A stretch of DNA of 64,000 bases, taken from NCBI RefSeq assembly GCF_014205255.1, contig NZ_JACHNE010000001.1, forward strand, positions 5,518,001 to 5,582,000, written 5' to 3'. Positions within the stretch are counted from its first letter, which is position 1. Every line of letters begins with the position of its first letter. The DNA is from Streptomyces caelestis. Lineage in GTDB: Bacteria; Actinomycetota; Actinomycetes; Streptomycetales; Streptomycetaceae. The notes under the pieces were generated by a model, which saw only the letters and a list, made by a program, of their open reading frames with translations, ran no database searches and was not told the DNA's origin. The translations under genes were made by a program, and so were the position numbers. Below, piece after piece: positions 47,645 to 56,282 of the stretch.

Positions 47645-48799
47645 ATGAGCGACAGGCATATCAGTCAGCACTTCGAGACGCTCGCGATCCACGCGGGCAA
47701 CACCGCCGATCCCCTGACGGGCGCGGTCGTCCCGCCGATCTACCAGGTGTCGACCTACAAGCAGGACGGCGTCGGCGGTCTGCGCGGCGGCTACGAGTAC
47801 AGCCGCAGCGCCAACCCGACCAGGACCGCGCTGGAGGAGAACCTCGCCGCCCTGGAGGGCGGCCGCCGCGGTCTCGCGTTCGCGTCCGGGCTGGCGGCCG
47901 AGGACTGCCTGCTGCGTACGCTGCTCAGCCCCGACGACCACGTGGTCATCCCCAACGACGCCTACGGCGGCACGTTCCGCCTGTTCGCCAAGGTCGTCGC
48001 CCGCTGGGGCGTTCAGTGGTCGGTCGCCGACACGAGCGACCCGGCCGCCGTACGGGCCGCCATCACCCCGAAGACCAAGGCGGTGTGGGTGGAGACCCCC
48101 TCCAACCCGCTCCTCGGCATCACGGACATCGCCGCCCTCGCCCAGGTCACCCGGGACGCGGGCGCCCGTCTCGTCGTCGACAACACCTTCGCCACGCCCT
48201 ACCTCCAGCAGCCGCTGGCGCTCGGCGCGGACGTCGTCGTGCACTCGCTGACCAAGTACATGGGCGGCCACTCGGACGTCGTCGGCGGTGCGCTGATCAC
48301 GGACGACCCGGACCTGGGTGAGGAGCTGGCCTTCCACCAGAACGCGATGGGCGCGGTCGCCGGGCCCTTCGACTCCTGGCTGGTGCTGCGCGGCACCAAG
48401 ACGCTCGCGGTGCGCATGGACCGGCACAGCGAGAACGCCGCCAAGGTCGCCGACATGCTCACCCGGCACGCGCGCGTGACGAGCGTGCTGTACCCGGGCC
48501 TGCCGGAGCACCCCGGCCACGAGGTCGCCGCCAAGCAGATGAGGTCGTTCGGCGGCATGGTCTCCTTCCGCGTGGCGGGCGGCGAGGAGGCGGCCGTCGA
48601 GATCTGCAACCGCGCCAAGGTCTTCACGCTGGGCGAGTCCCTGGGCGGCGTCGAGTCGCTGATCGAGCACCCCGGCCGGATGACGCACGCCTCCGCGGCC
48701 GGCTCGCTCCTGGAGGTGCCCGGCGACCTGGTGCGGCTGTCCGTCGGCATCGAGAACGCCGACGATCTGCTGGAAGACCTCCAGCAGGCGCTCGGCTAG
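47645..48799 (+). CDS. metB: Cystathionine gamma-synthase / cystathionine lyase family PLP enzyme
   Basis: A 384-residue PLP enzyme of the Cys/Met metabolism family. Cofactor Lys204 is in HSLTKYMGGHSDV; EYSRSANPTR near residue 52, NAYGGTF-type loop (NDAYGGTFR) and VETPSNPLL are intact, as is the C-terminal GRMTHAS. Most actinobacterial proteins of this kind are annotated as cystathionine gamma-synthase, but gamma-lyase activity (reverse transsulfuration, which exists in Streptomyces) is equally possible from sequence. ATG nine bases after TACCCT, suggesting a leaderless message. No riboswitch is visible. Confidence 0.92.
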   Translation: MSDRHISQHFETLAIHAGNTADPLTGAVVPPIYQVSTYKQDGVGGLRGGYEYSRSANPTRTALEENLAALEGGRRGLAFASGLAAEDCLLRTLLSPDDHVVIPNDAYGGTFRLFAKVVARWGVQWSVADTSDPAAVRAAITPKTKAVWVETPSNPLLGITDIAALAQVTRDAGARLVVDNTFATPYLQQPLALGADVVVHSLTKYMGGHSDVVGGALITDDPDLGEELAFHQNAMGAVAGPFDSWLVLRGTKTLAVRMDRHSENAAKVADMLTRHARVTSVLYPGLPEHPGHEVAAKQMRSFGGMVSFRVAGGEEAAVEICNRAKVFTLGESLGGVESLIEHPGRMTHASAAGSLLEVPGDLVRLSVGIENADDLLEDLQQALG

Positions 48800-48815
48800 G
48801 ACACCCCCGGCGGGG

Positions 48816-49067
48816 TCACCAGCCGGTGAGGGGTGGAGTCGTGTCCGACGGCGGCTCCGCCCACGGGCGGGCCGTCAGCGCCCACACCGTGAACGCCACG
48901 GCCGCCGCGAACACCAGCAGCCACAGCAGGCGCCGAGCGACCGCCCTGCGCCGCAGCATCCGGCCGCCCCGGCGCACCGCCTCCGCGTGGATCCCGGGCG
49001 GCACGGACCGCGACGATCCCTGCTCCAGCAGCCGCCGCACGGCCGCATCGCGGTCGTTCCCGCTCAT
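48816..49067 (-). CDS. Small single-pass membrane protein after the sigma-like gene
   Basis: An 83-residue protein with a basic N-terminal half (AVRRLLEQGS and RRGGRMLRRRAVARR), one membrane helix (LLWLLVFAAAVAFTVWAL) and a short external Pro/Thr-rich tail ending PPLTGW. It has its own GGAGG ribosome site nine bases upstream. Its ATG overlaps the stop of a 25-codon frame (ATGA), which in turn overlaps the sigma-like gene. The position after a sigma-like gene and the membrane topology could suggest an anti-sigma-type role, but the cytosolic segment is short and no anti-sigma domain is visible, so it stays unassigned. Confidence 0.7.
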   Translation of the reverse strand: MSGNDRDAAVRRLLEQGSSRSVPPGIHAEAVRRGGRMLRRRAVARRLLWLLVFAAAVAFTVWALTARPWAEPPSDTTPPLTGW

Positions 49068-49141
49068 GCCCGCCTCCGTTCGCCGGGAGGCCGGTCGTCG
49101 TGACGGGGCGCGCCGAGAGGTTTCCGGTCCGCAGGGCTCAT
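49064..49141 (-). CDS. Possible 25-codon coupling ORF
   Basis: An ATG at 49141 overlaps the stop codon of the sigma-like gene (ATGA). The frame runs 25 codons (MSPADRKPLGAPRHDDRPPG and onward) and ends in a TGA overlapping the ATG of the following membrane-protein gene (ATGA again). GAAGG precedes it. The peptide is basic and proline-rich with no recognisable fold. It may be a translational coupler rather than a product. Confidence 0.35.
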   Translation of the reverse strand: MSPADRKPLGAPRHDDRPPGERRRA

Positions 49142-49641
49142 GACGGCACCGCCTTCGCGGCCTTCCCCGCCGGTGCCTGGCCCCGCGAGCGGTGCAGCAG
49201 GGCCGTCGTCGCCCGGTGGCAGACGGCCCGTACGCGCTCCGCGGACAGGCCGAGCAGGGCCGCCGTCTGCTCCTCGGCGACGCCTTCGTAGAGCCTGAGC
49301 ACCAGGATCAGCCGCTCCTGCGGGGTGAGCGGGGCCAGGGGACTCGCCGGGTGCGGCCGGGAGCGGCCGAGGCCGCCGTGGTGATGCCACGCGCCGCGCG
49401 CGAAGCGGGTGGCCAGATACTGCCGCGTGCGGTCGTACGGATCCTCGCCGCGCAGCCGGTCCCAGCACGCGTACGTATGCGCCAGCGATCGCGTCAGCAG
49501 GCGCCGTGCGCGGGGGTTGTCGTCCGGGGCCTCCGCGGTGAGCAGGGTCGCGGCGTGCAGCAGCCGCCCGGCCGCGCCCGCGACGAACGCCTCGAACTCC
49601 CGGGCGCGCCGGGTCACCTGGGACGCATGCCGTTGTCGCAC
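49138..49641 (-). CDS. Sigma-70 region 4-like protein
   Basis: A 167-residue protein. The C-terminal half is a sigma region 4 helix-turn-helix: LTPQERLILVLRLYEGVAEE followed by QTAALLGLSAERVRAVCHRA. The N-terminal half (EFEAFVAGAAGRLLHAATLL) is a degenerate region-2-like helix bundle without the conserved -10 recognition residues, so activity as a true sigma factor is doubtful. Two adjacent GTGs could start it; 49641 has GGGAGG five bases upstream. Followed by two small frames joined by overlapping stop/start codons. Confidence 0.75.
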   Translation of the reverse strand: MRQRHASQVTRRAREFEAFVAGAAGRLLHAATLLTAEAPDDNPRARRLLTRSLAHTYACWDRLRGEDPYDRTRQYLATRFARGAWHHHGGLGRSRPHPASPLAPLTPQERLILVLRLYEGVAEEQTAALLGLSAERVRAVCHRATTALLHRSRGQAPAGKAAKAVPS

Positions 49642-49898
49642 CACGCCTCCCGCCCGACGGCGACCCTGAGGATGCGGGCCGGCCGGGTACGGGCGTGACG
49701 GCCGCGTACGACGGGACCCGGTCTCATATCAGGCCAGGGTCAGCCCCGCGGTCAAGAGCCGCGCACCAGGTAGGGACGGCGGATGACCGAGCCGACGCGG
49801 GTGGCCCCGCGGCCAAGCGTCCCGCCCGGGCCCGACCGACCACCGCCCCACGTGCGCCCCGACAGCGAACGGCGCCCAGAAGTCGCGTCGTACGGCGC

Positions 49899-50423
49899 TC
49901 AGGACGGCGACTGCGCCTCCGGCGCCGGTACCCCCGACACCGCCATCCGGGCGGACAGCGCGCTGTTGAAGCGCGTGAGGAGCGAGCAGAACGCCTCGCG
50001 CTCCTCCGGCTCCCAGTCCTCGGTCAGCTCGGCCATCAACTGCCGCCGCGACGAGCGCACTTCCTCCAGTCGCGCCTGCCCGCGCGGAGACAGCTGGAGC
50101 ACCACCGCCCGCCCGTCCTCGGGGTGCGACGTGCGCTTGACCAGGCCGGTGTCGACGAGCGGAGCCACCTGCCGGGTGACCGTCGAGGAGTCGATCCCCA
50201 TGCTCGCGGCGAGGGCCTTGACGCCCATCGGGCCTTCCTTGTCGAGACGGTTGAGCAGCAGGTACGCGGCGCGGTCCATGGAGTTGCGCACCTGTCCGAC
50301 CCCGCCGAGACGGGTCTGTTCGGCACGGCGGGCGAACACCGCCACCTCGTGCTGGAGGGTGTCGAGAAGACCGGTGTCACCGACGGTCGTCATGTCCATC
50401 GACATTTCAGGTGTTGTGGGCAT
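49899..50423 (-). CDS. MarR family transcriptional regulator
   Basis: A 174-residue winged-helix protein: GPMGVKALAASMGIDSSTVT (recognition helix), then VAPLVDTGLVKRTSHPEDGR (wing) and a C-terminal helix with WEPEEREAFCSLLTRFNSAL. MarR proteins usually bind phenolic or oxidised ligands or act as thiol sensors; a single Cys is present near the C terminus. Start ATG of MPTTPEMSM; an ATG at 50405 is possible. It is divergent from ilvA (146 bp). There is no palindrome obvious enough to name as its operator. Confidence 0.88.
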   Translation of the reverse strand: MPTTPEMSMDMTTVGDTGLLDTLQHEVAVFARRAEQTRLGGVGQVRNSMDRAAYLLLNRLDKEGPMGVKALAASMGIDSSTVTRQVAPLVDTGLVKRTSHPEDGRAVVLQLSPRGQARLEEVRSSRRQLMAELTEDWEPEEREAFCSLLTRFNSALSARMAVSGVPAPEAQSPS

Positions 50424-50568
50424 GGCCGGGGGCTCACTTCGTGGAGGGCTGGCTGATTGGGGGACAGGGTACGCGGCCGGGGCGCGGGCCGTACCGGGGC
50501 TGCGCAAAGCGGGTCTCGGAGGTTGGTCACAACAGCCGTTCCCACCCGTGAACTGCGATGCTGGAGTC

Positions 50569-51798
50569 ATGAGCTACAGCACGGCTGACTCCTTGCGGCC
50601 CGTCACCCTCGACGACGTGCGCGGCGCACAGAAGATGCTTTCGGGCGTGGCGCGGGTGACCGCGATGGAGGGCAGCAGGCACCTGTCCCAGATGGTCGGC
50701 GCGCCGGTGCATCTCAAGTGCGAGAACCTCCAACGGACCGGTTCGTTCAAGCTGCGCGGCGCCTACGTCCGGATCGCGGGTCTGCTGCCCGAGGAACGCG
50801 CCGCCGGGGTCGTCGCGGCGAGCGCCGGCAACCACGCGCAGGGCGTCGCCCTGGCGTCCGCGCTGCTCGGCGTGCGCTCCACGGTGTTCATGCCGAAGGG
50901 CGCCCCGCTGCCCAAGGTCAGCGCCACCCGGGACTACGGGGCGGAGGTGCGGCTGCACGGCCAGGTGGTCGACGAGACGCTGACCGCCGCGCAGGAGTAC
51001 GCGGCCGAGACGGGCGCGGTGTTCATCCACCCCTTCGACCACCCCGACATCATCGCGGGTCAGGGCACGGTCGGCCTGGAGATCCTGGAGCAGTGCCCGG
51101 AGGTGCGCACGATCGTCGTCGGCATCGGCGGTGGCGGGCTGGCCGCCGGGATCGCGGTGTCGGCGAAGGCCCTGCGGCCGGACGTGCGGATCGTGGGCGT
51201 CCAGGCGGAGGGCGCGGCGGCCTATCCGCCCTCGCTGGCGGCGGGCCGGCCCGTCACGGTCGAGAACCCGGCGACGATGGCCGACGGCATCAAGGTCGGG
51301 CGGCCCGGCGACGTGCCGTTCGGGATCGTCGGCGACCTGGTCGACGAGGTGCGCACGGTCAGCGAGGACGAGCTGTCCGCCGCGCTGCTGCTGTGCCTGG
51401 AGCGGGCCAAGCTGGTCGTGGAGCCGGCCGGGGCCAGCCCGGTCGCGGCGCTGCTGAGCCGGCCCGGCTCCTTCGAGGGCCCGGTCGTCGCGGTGCTGTC
51501 CGGCGGCAACGTCGACCCCGTGCTGATGCAGCGGGTGCTGCGGCACGGCATGGCCGCGCAGGGCCGCTACCTGGCCGTCCGGCTGCGGCTGACGGACCGG
51601 CCCGGCGCTCTGGCCACACTCCTGGGCGTGTTGTCAGTGGTCGACGCTAACGTCCTCGATGTGAGCCATGTACGGACCGACCCACGGCTCGGGCTCACGG
51701 AGGCGGAGGTCGAGCTGCACCTGGAGACGAAGGGCCCGGCGCACTGCGCCGAGGTGGGCCAGGCGCTGCGCGAGGCGGGCTACACGGTCATGGGCTGA
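50569..51798 (+). CDS. ilvA: Threonine ammonia-lyase (threonine dehydratase)
   Basis: A 409-residue PLP enzyme. Cofactor Lys61 in RTGSFKLRGA, ASAGNHAQGVALA, the GIGGGGLAAGIA phosphate loop and a C-terminal ACT-like domain (LAVRLRLTDRPGALATLLGV) are present. It converts threonine to 2-oxobutyrate, feeding isoleucine synthesis and propionyl-CoA. The ACT domain and length fit the short, single-ACT class (catabolic or allosteric) found in Streptomyces. The ATG has GGAG a few bases upstream. Divergent from a MarR regulator. Confidence 0.94.
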   Translation: MSYSTADSLRPVTLDDVRGAQKMLSGVARVTAMEGSRHLSQMVGAPVHLKCENLQRTGSFKLRGAYVRIAGLLPEERAAGVVAASAGNHAQGVALASALLGVRSTVFMPKGAPLPKVSATRDYGAEVRLHGQVVDETLTAAQEYAAETGAVFIHPFDHPDIIAGQGTVGLEILEQCPEVRTIVVGIGGGGLAAGIAVSAKALRPDVRIVGVQAEGAAAYPPSLAAGRPVTVENPATMADGIKVGRPGDVPFGIVGDLVDEVRTVSEDELSAALLLCLERAKLVVEPAGASPVAALLSRPGSFEGPVVAVLSGGNVDPVLMQRVLRHGMAAQGRYLAVRLRLTDRPGALATLLGVLSVVDANVLDVSHVRTDPRLGLTEAEVELHLETKGPAHCAEVGQALREAGYTVMG

Positions 51799-51865
51799 CC
51801 GCCTGCGGAGCCGGGTTCAAGATCCTTTCGTCGTAGGAGCGCAACGCGGAAAACCCCGTTGTGAG

Positions 51866-51881
51866 ACGCGATACATCGCGT
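51866..51881. promoter_or_regulatory. Candidate operator over the promoter of the ABC exporter
   Basis: Inverted repeat ACGCGAT-AC-ATCGCGT, followed by TTATGGTGT, a plausible -10 region (TATGGT at 51882). The site lies 67 bp before the ABC ATPase start. The geometry is that of a PadR- or TetR-type operator, but no such regulator gene is adjacent; the MarR gene is 1.4 kb away. Confidence 0.6.
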
Positions 51882-51947
51882 TATGGTGTGTCTCGTGCGA
51901 ACCGTGAAGCACCTGTCCGGCGATCCCCGAAGACGTGGAGAACTCAT

Positions 51948-52925
51948 ATGCCAGGCGCCATCTATGCCGAAGGTCTGGTCAAGACCTTCGGCGACGTCAA
52001 GGCCTTGGACGGCGTCGACCTCGACGTGCCCGAAGGCACGGTCCTCGGCCTGCTCGGGCCGAACGGCGCGGGCAAGACGACCACCGTCCGCTGCCTGACC
52101 ACCCTGCTGCGCCCCGACAGCGGACGGGCGGTCGTCGCGGGCATCGACGTGCTCGAACAGCCCGACGCAGTCCGCCGCTCCATCGGCCTGTCCGGCCAGT
52201 TCGCGGCCGTCGACGAGTACCTGACCGGCCGGGAGAACCTCCAGATGGTCGGCCAGCTCTACCAGATGAAGGCCAAGGCGGCGAAGGAGCGCGCGGCCGA
52301 GCTGCTGGAGCAGTTCCACCTCGCGGACGCGGCCGACCGCCCCACCAAGACCTACTCCGGAGGCATGCGCCGCCGGCTCGACCTCGCGGCGGCCCTCGTC
52401 GTCTCGCCGCCCGTGATGTTCATGGACGAACCGACGACCGGCCTCGACCCCCGCAACCGCCAGCAGCTGTGGGAGGTCATCAAGCAACTGGTCTCCGGCG
52501 GCACGACGCTGCTGCTGACCACGCAGTACCTGGAAGAGGCCGACCACCTGGCGCACGACATCGCGGTGGTCGACCACGGCCGGGTCATCGCCCAGGGCAC
52601 CTCCGACCAGCTCAAGGCCCGCACCGGCGGCGAGCGCGTCGAGGTCGTGGTGCACGAGCGCGAGCACATCCAGGCCGCGGCCGAGGTGCTCGCCGGCTTC
52701 GGCAAGGGCGACACCACGGTCGAGGAGCACATGCGCAAGCTCACCGCGCCCGTGACCGGCGGCGCCAAGCTCCTCGCCGAGGTCATCCGCGAACTGGACA
52801 CCCGGGGCATCGAGATCGACGACATCGGCCTGCGCCGGCCGACCCTCGACGACGTCTTCCTGTCGCTGACGGGTCACGTGGCCGAGGCGAAGAACGAGGA
52901 GAACGACAAGGAGGCCGCGAAGTGA
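51948..52925 (+). CDS. DrrA-type ABC exporter ATP-binding protein
   Basis: A 325-residue ATPase. Walker A GPNGAGKTTT, Q-loop, signature TYSGGMRRRLD, Walker B VMFMDEPTTGLD and the switch His in LLLTTQYLEEADHLAHD follow in order; the C-terminal extension ends in DDVFLSLTGH, as in daunorubicin-resistance (DrrA) proteins. It energises drug or lipid export with the permease encoded next. ATG with GGAGAA upstream; the stop overlaps the permease start (GTGA). A palindrome lies over the promoter. Confidence 0.94.
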   Translation: MPGAIYAEGLVKTFGDVKALDGVDLDVPEGTVLGLLGPNGAGKTTTVRCLTTLLRPDSGRAVVAGIDVLEQPDAVRRSIGLSGQFAAVDEYLTGRENLQMVGQLYQMKAKAAKERAAELLEQFHLADAADRPTKTYSGGMRRRLDLAAALVVSPPVMFMDEPTTGLDPRNRQQLWEVIKQLVSGGTTLLLTTQYLEEADHLAHDIAVVDHGRVIAQGTSDQLKARTGGERVEVVVHEREHIQAAAEVLAGFGKGDTTVEEHMRKLTAPVTGGAKLLAEVIRELDTRGIEIDDIGLRRPTLDDVFLSLTGHVAEAKNEENDKEAAK

Positions 52926-53779
52926 GCGCCGTCACCGACACCGTGCGGGTCGCGCCGGCCGCGAACCCGGTCAGCCAGTCCATCCGCGACTCGTTGGTCG
53001 TCGCGAAACGCAACCTGATCCGCATGTCCCGGATCCCGGAGATGATCATCTACGGGCTGATCCAGCCGATCATGTTCGTGGTGCTGTTCACCTACGTCTT
53101 CGGCGGTTCCATGCAGATCGGCAGCAGCACCAGCGCCGTCGACTACAAGAACTTCCTGATGGCGGGCATCTTCGCGCAGACCGTCACGTTCGCCACCGCC
53201 AGCTCCGGCGCCGGTATCGCCGACGACATGCACAAGGGCCTCATCGACCGCTTCCGCTCCCTGCCCATGGCACGCGGCGCGGTCCTCACCGGGCGCACCC
53301 TCGCCGACTCCGTGCAGACGGCCCTCACCCTGGTCGTCCTCGCGGTCGTCGCCCTCCTGGTCGGCTGGCGCGTCGGGTCGGACGGCGACACCAACGTCGG
53401 CAAGGTGCTCGGGGCCTTCGGCCTGCTGCTCCTGCTCGGCTACGCGTTCACCTGGATCGGCGCCCTGATCGGCATGTCCGTCCGGACCCCGGAGGCGGCC
53501 ACGTCCAGCGGGCTGATCTGGCTCTTCCCGGTCACGTTCATCTCCAACGCGTTCGTGGACACCAGCCACATGACCCCGTGGCTGCGCCACATCGCCGAGT
53601 GGAACCCCTTCAGCGCCACGGTCCAGGCCTGCCGCGTGCTGTTCGGCAACCCGGGCCAGTCACAGTCGGACGCCTGGCCCATGCAGCACCCCGTCTGGGC
53701 CTCGCTGATCTACTCGATCCTGATCCTGGTCGTCTTCAGGACGCTGGCGGTGCGCAAGTACCGCTCCGCGACGGCATGA
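52922..53779 (+). CDS. DrrB-type ABC exporter permease
   Basis: A 285-residue ABC-2 permease. Six predicted membrane helices, with the family motifs FMVVLFTYVFGGS-like (PIMFVVLFTYVFGG), FRSLPMARGAVLTGRTLADS in the coupling region, and the C-terminal WNPFSATVQACRVLFGNPGQ. GTG start overlapping the ATPase stop codon. Together with the DrrA-type protein it forms a two-component exporter; the transported molecule is not known. A 10-bp hairpin terminator follows. Confidence 0.93.
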   Translation: MSAVTDTVRVAPAANPVSQSIRDSLVVAKRNLIRMSRIPEMIIYGLIQPIMFVVLFTYVFGGSMQIGSSTSAVDYKNFLMAGIFAQTVTFATASSGAGIADDMHKGLIDRFRSLPMARGAVLTGRTLADSVQTALTLVVLAVVALLVGWRVGSDGDTNVGKVLGAFGLLLLLGYAFTWIGALIGMSVRTPEAATSSGLIWLFPVTFISNAFVDTSHMTPWLRHIAEWNPFSATVQACRVLFGNPGQSQSDAWPMQHPVWASLIYSILILVVFRTLAVRKYRSATA

Positions 53780-53782
53780 CAG

Positions 53783-53813
53783 CGCCCCCGGTACCGCGAG
53801 GGCACCGGGGGCG
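53783..53813. terminator. Hairpin terminator between ABC exporter and greA
   Basis: Ten-bp stem CGCCCCCGGT/ACCGGGGGCG with an 11-base loop, between converging genes. Confidence 0.82.
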
Positions 53814-53837
53814 GACCAAGACATCGGCCGGGGTGGT

Positions 53838-54335
53838 TCAGCCCTCGTACGGCTCGGCCTTGAGGATCTTCACCGTGGCCTTCTTGCCGTTGGGCAGCTC
53901 GTACTGCGCGTCCTCGCCGACCTTGTGGCCGATCACGCCGGTGCCCAGCGGGGACTGCGGCGAGTACGTCTCGATGTCGGCGCTCGCGTACTCGCGTGAG
54001 GCGAGCAGGAACGTCAGCGTGTCGTCCTCGTCACCGTCGAACGCGATCGTGACGACCATGCCGGGCGCCACGGCGCCGTCCGCCGCGGGCGCCTCGCCGA
54101 CCTTGGCGTTCTCGAGGAGCTGGGTGAGCTGGCGCACACGGAGTTCCTGCTTGCCCTGCTCCTCCTTGGCTGCGTGGTACCCGCCGTTCTCACGCAGGTC
54201 GCCCTCCTCGCGCGCGGCGGCGATCTTCGCGGAGATCTCCGCCCGCGCGGGACCAGTAAGGTACTCAAGCTCAGCCTTGAGCTTGTTGTACGCCTCCTGG
54301 GTCAGCCAGGTGACGTTCTCGCTGGTCTGGGTCAC
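53838..54335 (-). CDS. greA: Transcription elongation factor GreA
   Basis: A 165-residue factor. Basic coiled-coil N-terminal domain (LTQEAYNKLKAELEYLTGPA, AAREEGDLRENGGYHAAKEE with the DxxE tip acid pair) and the FKBP-like C-terminal domain (YSPQSPLGTGVIGHKVGED). It stimulates RNA cleavage by backtracked polymerase. The GTG start has AGGAG seven bases upstream; the codon was chosen because the longer reading has no ribosome site. It stands downstream of the DUF4307 gene by about 180 bp. Confidence 0.95.
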   Translation of the reverse strand: MTQTSENVTWLTQEAYNKLKAELEYLTGPARAEISAKIAAAREEGDLRENGGYHAAKEEQGKQELRVRQLTQLLENAKVGEAPAADGAVAPGMVVTIAFDGDEDDTLTFLLASREYASADIETYSPQSPLGTGVIGHKVGEDAQYELPNGKKATVKILKAEPYEG

Positions 54336-54514
54336 AGGTGCTCCTCGTAGGTACTGGGAATACAAAGCATCGCCCTACCCAGAAGCATGTTCCTTCACGG
54401 ATGGGCGAAACCACGAGCCTAACAATTCAGGAGCGGAAGGGGGAGGACATAAGCCACCAGTTTCGCGTCAACGCAGGTCAGCGCCCACGTATTGCAGGTG
54501 ACTCCGGCGGGGTC

Positions 54515-54913
54515 TCAGCCGGTGTGGCAGCCCAGCAGCTCGGCCGTCGTCCCCGGGGAGGTCGTACGGAGCGTGACGACCTTGTCGATGCGGGTGGCGT
54601 CCCCGTCGAAGCGGAAATCGGCCCGGCCCACCTCGGCGCCGTTCTCGGCCTGCGAGCGCACGGTGCAGTAGCCGCCGGTGCCGGCGTCCTTGCGGACCTC
54701 CAGGTGCACCCGCACGGAGTCCTTGCCGGGCTCGAAGCTGATCACCTCGGCGCTGATCTCGTTCTGGGCGACGTAGTGGTAGCCGAACCAGCCGACGAGA
54801 CCCAGCAGCGCCGCCGCGAGGACGGCGCCGACGACCTTGAGCGTGCGGTCGGCGCGCTCGTCCGAGGAACGGCCGTAACGCCCCTCGGGCAGTCGCGTGC
54901 TCGCCGTACTCAT
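54515..54913 (-). CDS. DUF4307 membrane protein
   Basis: A 132-residue protein with a polar, Arg-rich N terminus, a single membrane helix (LKVVGAVLAAALLGLVGWFG) and an extracytoplasmic beta-domain with two cysteines (GGYCTVRSQ and ELLGCHTG) that could pair. Such DUF4307 proteins are encoded beside mca in many actinobacteria. It is divergent from mca across about 150 bp. The function is unknown; the conserved neighbourhood hints at mycothiol or oxidative stress. Confidence 0.85.
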   Translation of the reverse strand: MSTASTRLPEGRYGRSSDERADRTLKVVGAVLAAALLGLVGWFGYHYVAQNEISAEVISFEPGKDSVRVHLEVRKDAGTGGYCTVRSQAENGAEVGRADFRFDGDATRIDKVVTLRTTSPGTTAELLGCHTG

Positions 54914-55060
54914 GATCGTCCTCCAGACAGGGCCGGGACGAACGTCCCGTAAGGGGGCCCGGGACCCGGTCCCGGAATTATTCGCCCCCCGTTTCGGTCA
55001 CTATAGAAGCCGCTGATTGCGCCGAGGCACACAGGGCGCCGACTTACTGAGGATTGAGTC

Positions 55061-55942
55061 TTGACTGACCAGTTGCGACTGATGGCCGTCCATGCCCACC
55101 CCGACGACGAGTCGAGTAAGGGCGCGGCGACCATGGCCAAGTACGTGTCCGAGGGGGTGGACGTGCTGGTCGTGACCTGCACGGGCGGGGAACGCGGCTC
55201 CATCCTCAACCCGAAGCTCCAGGGGGACAGGTACGTCGAGGAGCACATCCACGAGGTACGCAAGAAGGAGATGGACGAGGCCCGGGAGATCCTGGGCGTC
55301 AAGCAGGAGTGGCTCGGCTTCGTCGACTCGGGCCTGCCCGAGGGCGACCCGCTGCCGCCGCTGCCGGAGGGCTGCTTCGCCCTGGAGGACGTCGACCACG
55401 CGGCCGGTGAGCTGGTGCGCAAGATCCGTGCCTTCCGTCCCCAGGTGATCACCACCTACGACGAGAACGGCGGCTATCCGCACCCCGACCACATCATGAC
55501 CCACAAGATCTCGATGGTGGCGTTCGAGGGGGCGGCGGACACCGAGAAGTACCCGGAGGCCGAGTACGGCCCCGCGTACCAGCCGCAGAAGCTCTACTAC
55601 AACCAGGGCTTCAACCGCCCCCGCACCGAGGCGCTGCACCAGGCGATGCTCGACCGGGGCATGGAGTCGCCCTACGGGGACTGGCTCAAGCGCTGGGAGG
55701 AGTTCGGCATGAAGGAGCGCACGCTCACCACGCACGTCCCCTGCGGCGACTTCTACGAGATCCGCGACAAGGCGCTGATCGCGCACGCCACGCAGATCGA
55801 CCCCGACGGCGGCTGGTTCAAGGTCCCGATGGACATCCAGAAGGAGGTCTGGCCGACGGAGGAGTACGAGCTGGCGAAGTCCCTCGTCGATACCTCCCTC
55901 CCCGAGGACGACCTCTTCGCGGGCGTCCGCGACAATGCCTGA
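55061..55942 (+). CDS. mca: Mycothiol S-conjugate amidase
   Basis: A 293-residue zinc amidase of the LmbE/MshB family. Zinc ligands His13, Asp16 (AVHAHPDDESSKG) and His144 (GGYPHPDHIMTHK), plus TGGERG, are intact. It cleaves mycothiol conjugates of toxins and alkylated antibiotics to mercapturic acids for export. The start is a TTG with GAGGA seven bases upstream. The last codons (AVWPTEEYELAKSLVDTSLP region) precede an overlapping small gene. It is divergent from the DUF4307 gene. Confidence 0.95.
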   Translation: MTDQLRLMAVHAHPDDESSKGAATMAKYVSEGVDVLVVTCTGGERGSILNPKLQGDRYVEEHIHEVRKKEMDEAREILGVKQEWLGFVDSGLPEGDPLPPLPEGCFALEDVDHAAGELVRKIRAFRPQVITTYDENGGYPHPDHIMTHKISMVAFEGAADTEKYPEAEYGPAYQPQKLYYNQGFNRPRTEALHQAMLDRGMESPYGDWLKRWEEFGMKERTLTTHVPCGDFYEIRDKALIAHATQIDPDGGWFKVPMDIQKEVWPTEEYELAKSLVDTSLPEDDLFAGVRDNA

Positions 55943-55943
55943 C

Positions 55944-56204
55944 ATGAGCGCAAGCGCAAGCCTGGCAATGACGCACCTCGTCTCCTTCGCCAAGGAGGTC
56001 GACGAGGACAAGGTCACCCCCGGCGTCCTCGGCTTCATCGTCTTCGCGGCGATGGCCCTGGCCGTGTGGGCCCTGATGAAGTCCATGAGCCGGCACATGA
56101 ACAGGGTCGACTTCACCCAGGTCCCGGACCCCAAGGCCGAGCAGCCGGAGCCGGAGCCGGCGGACGCGGAGACCTCCGGCCAGGGCAAGCAGCAGCAGAG
56201 CTGA
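55944..56204 (+). CDS. Small membrane protein downstream of mca
   Basis: An 86-residue protein. A polar N-terminal segment (THLVSFAKEVDEDKVTPG), one membrane helix (VLGFIVFAAMALAVWALMKS) and an acidic, Pro/Glu/Gln-rich C-terminal tail ending GKQQQS. The ATG at 55944 immediately follows the mca stop; an ATG at 55935 overlapping mca by eight bases is an alternative start. No family recognised. It is likely co-transcribed with mca, and may link the amidase to the membrane; that is only inferred. Confidence 0.75.
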   Translation: MSASASLAMTHLVSFAKEVDEDKVTPGVLGFIVFAAMALAVWALMKSMSRHMNRVDFTQVPDPKAEQPEPEPADAETSGQGKQQQS

Positions 56205-56282
56205 CACCCCTCCCGGGGCGACCGTCTCTCCCCGGGGGGAAACCCGTCGGTGGCCGCACGCCGCCGACGGGTGTCGCGTGCC

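Noticed and set aside
49645..49898. Open frames on the plus strand in the sigma-MarR gap
   Set aside because: They are GC-driven frames without ribosome sites, running into the antisense of MarR; no gene is supported in this gap.
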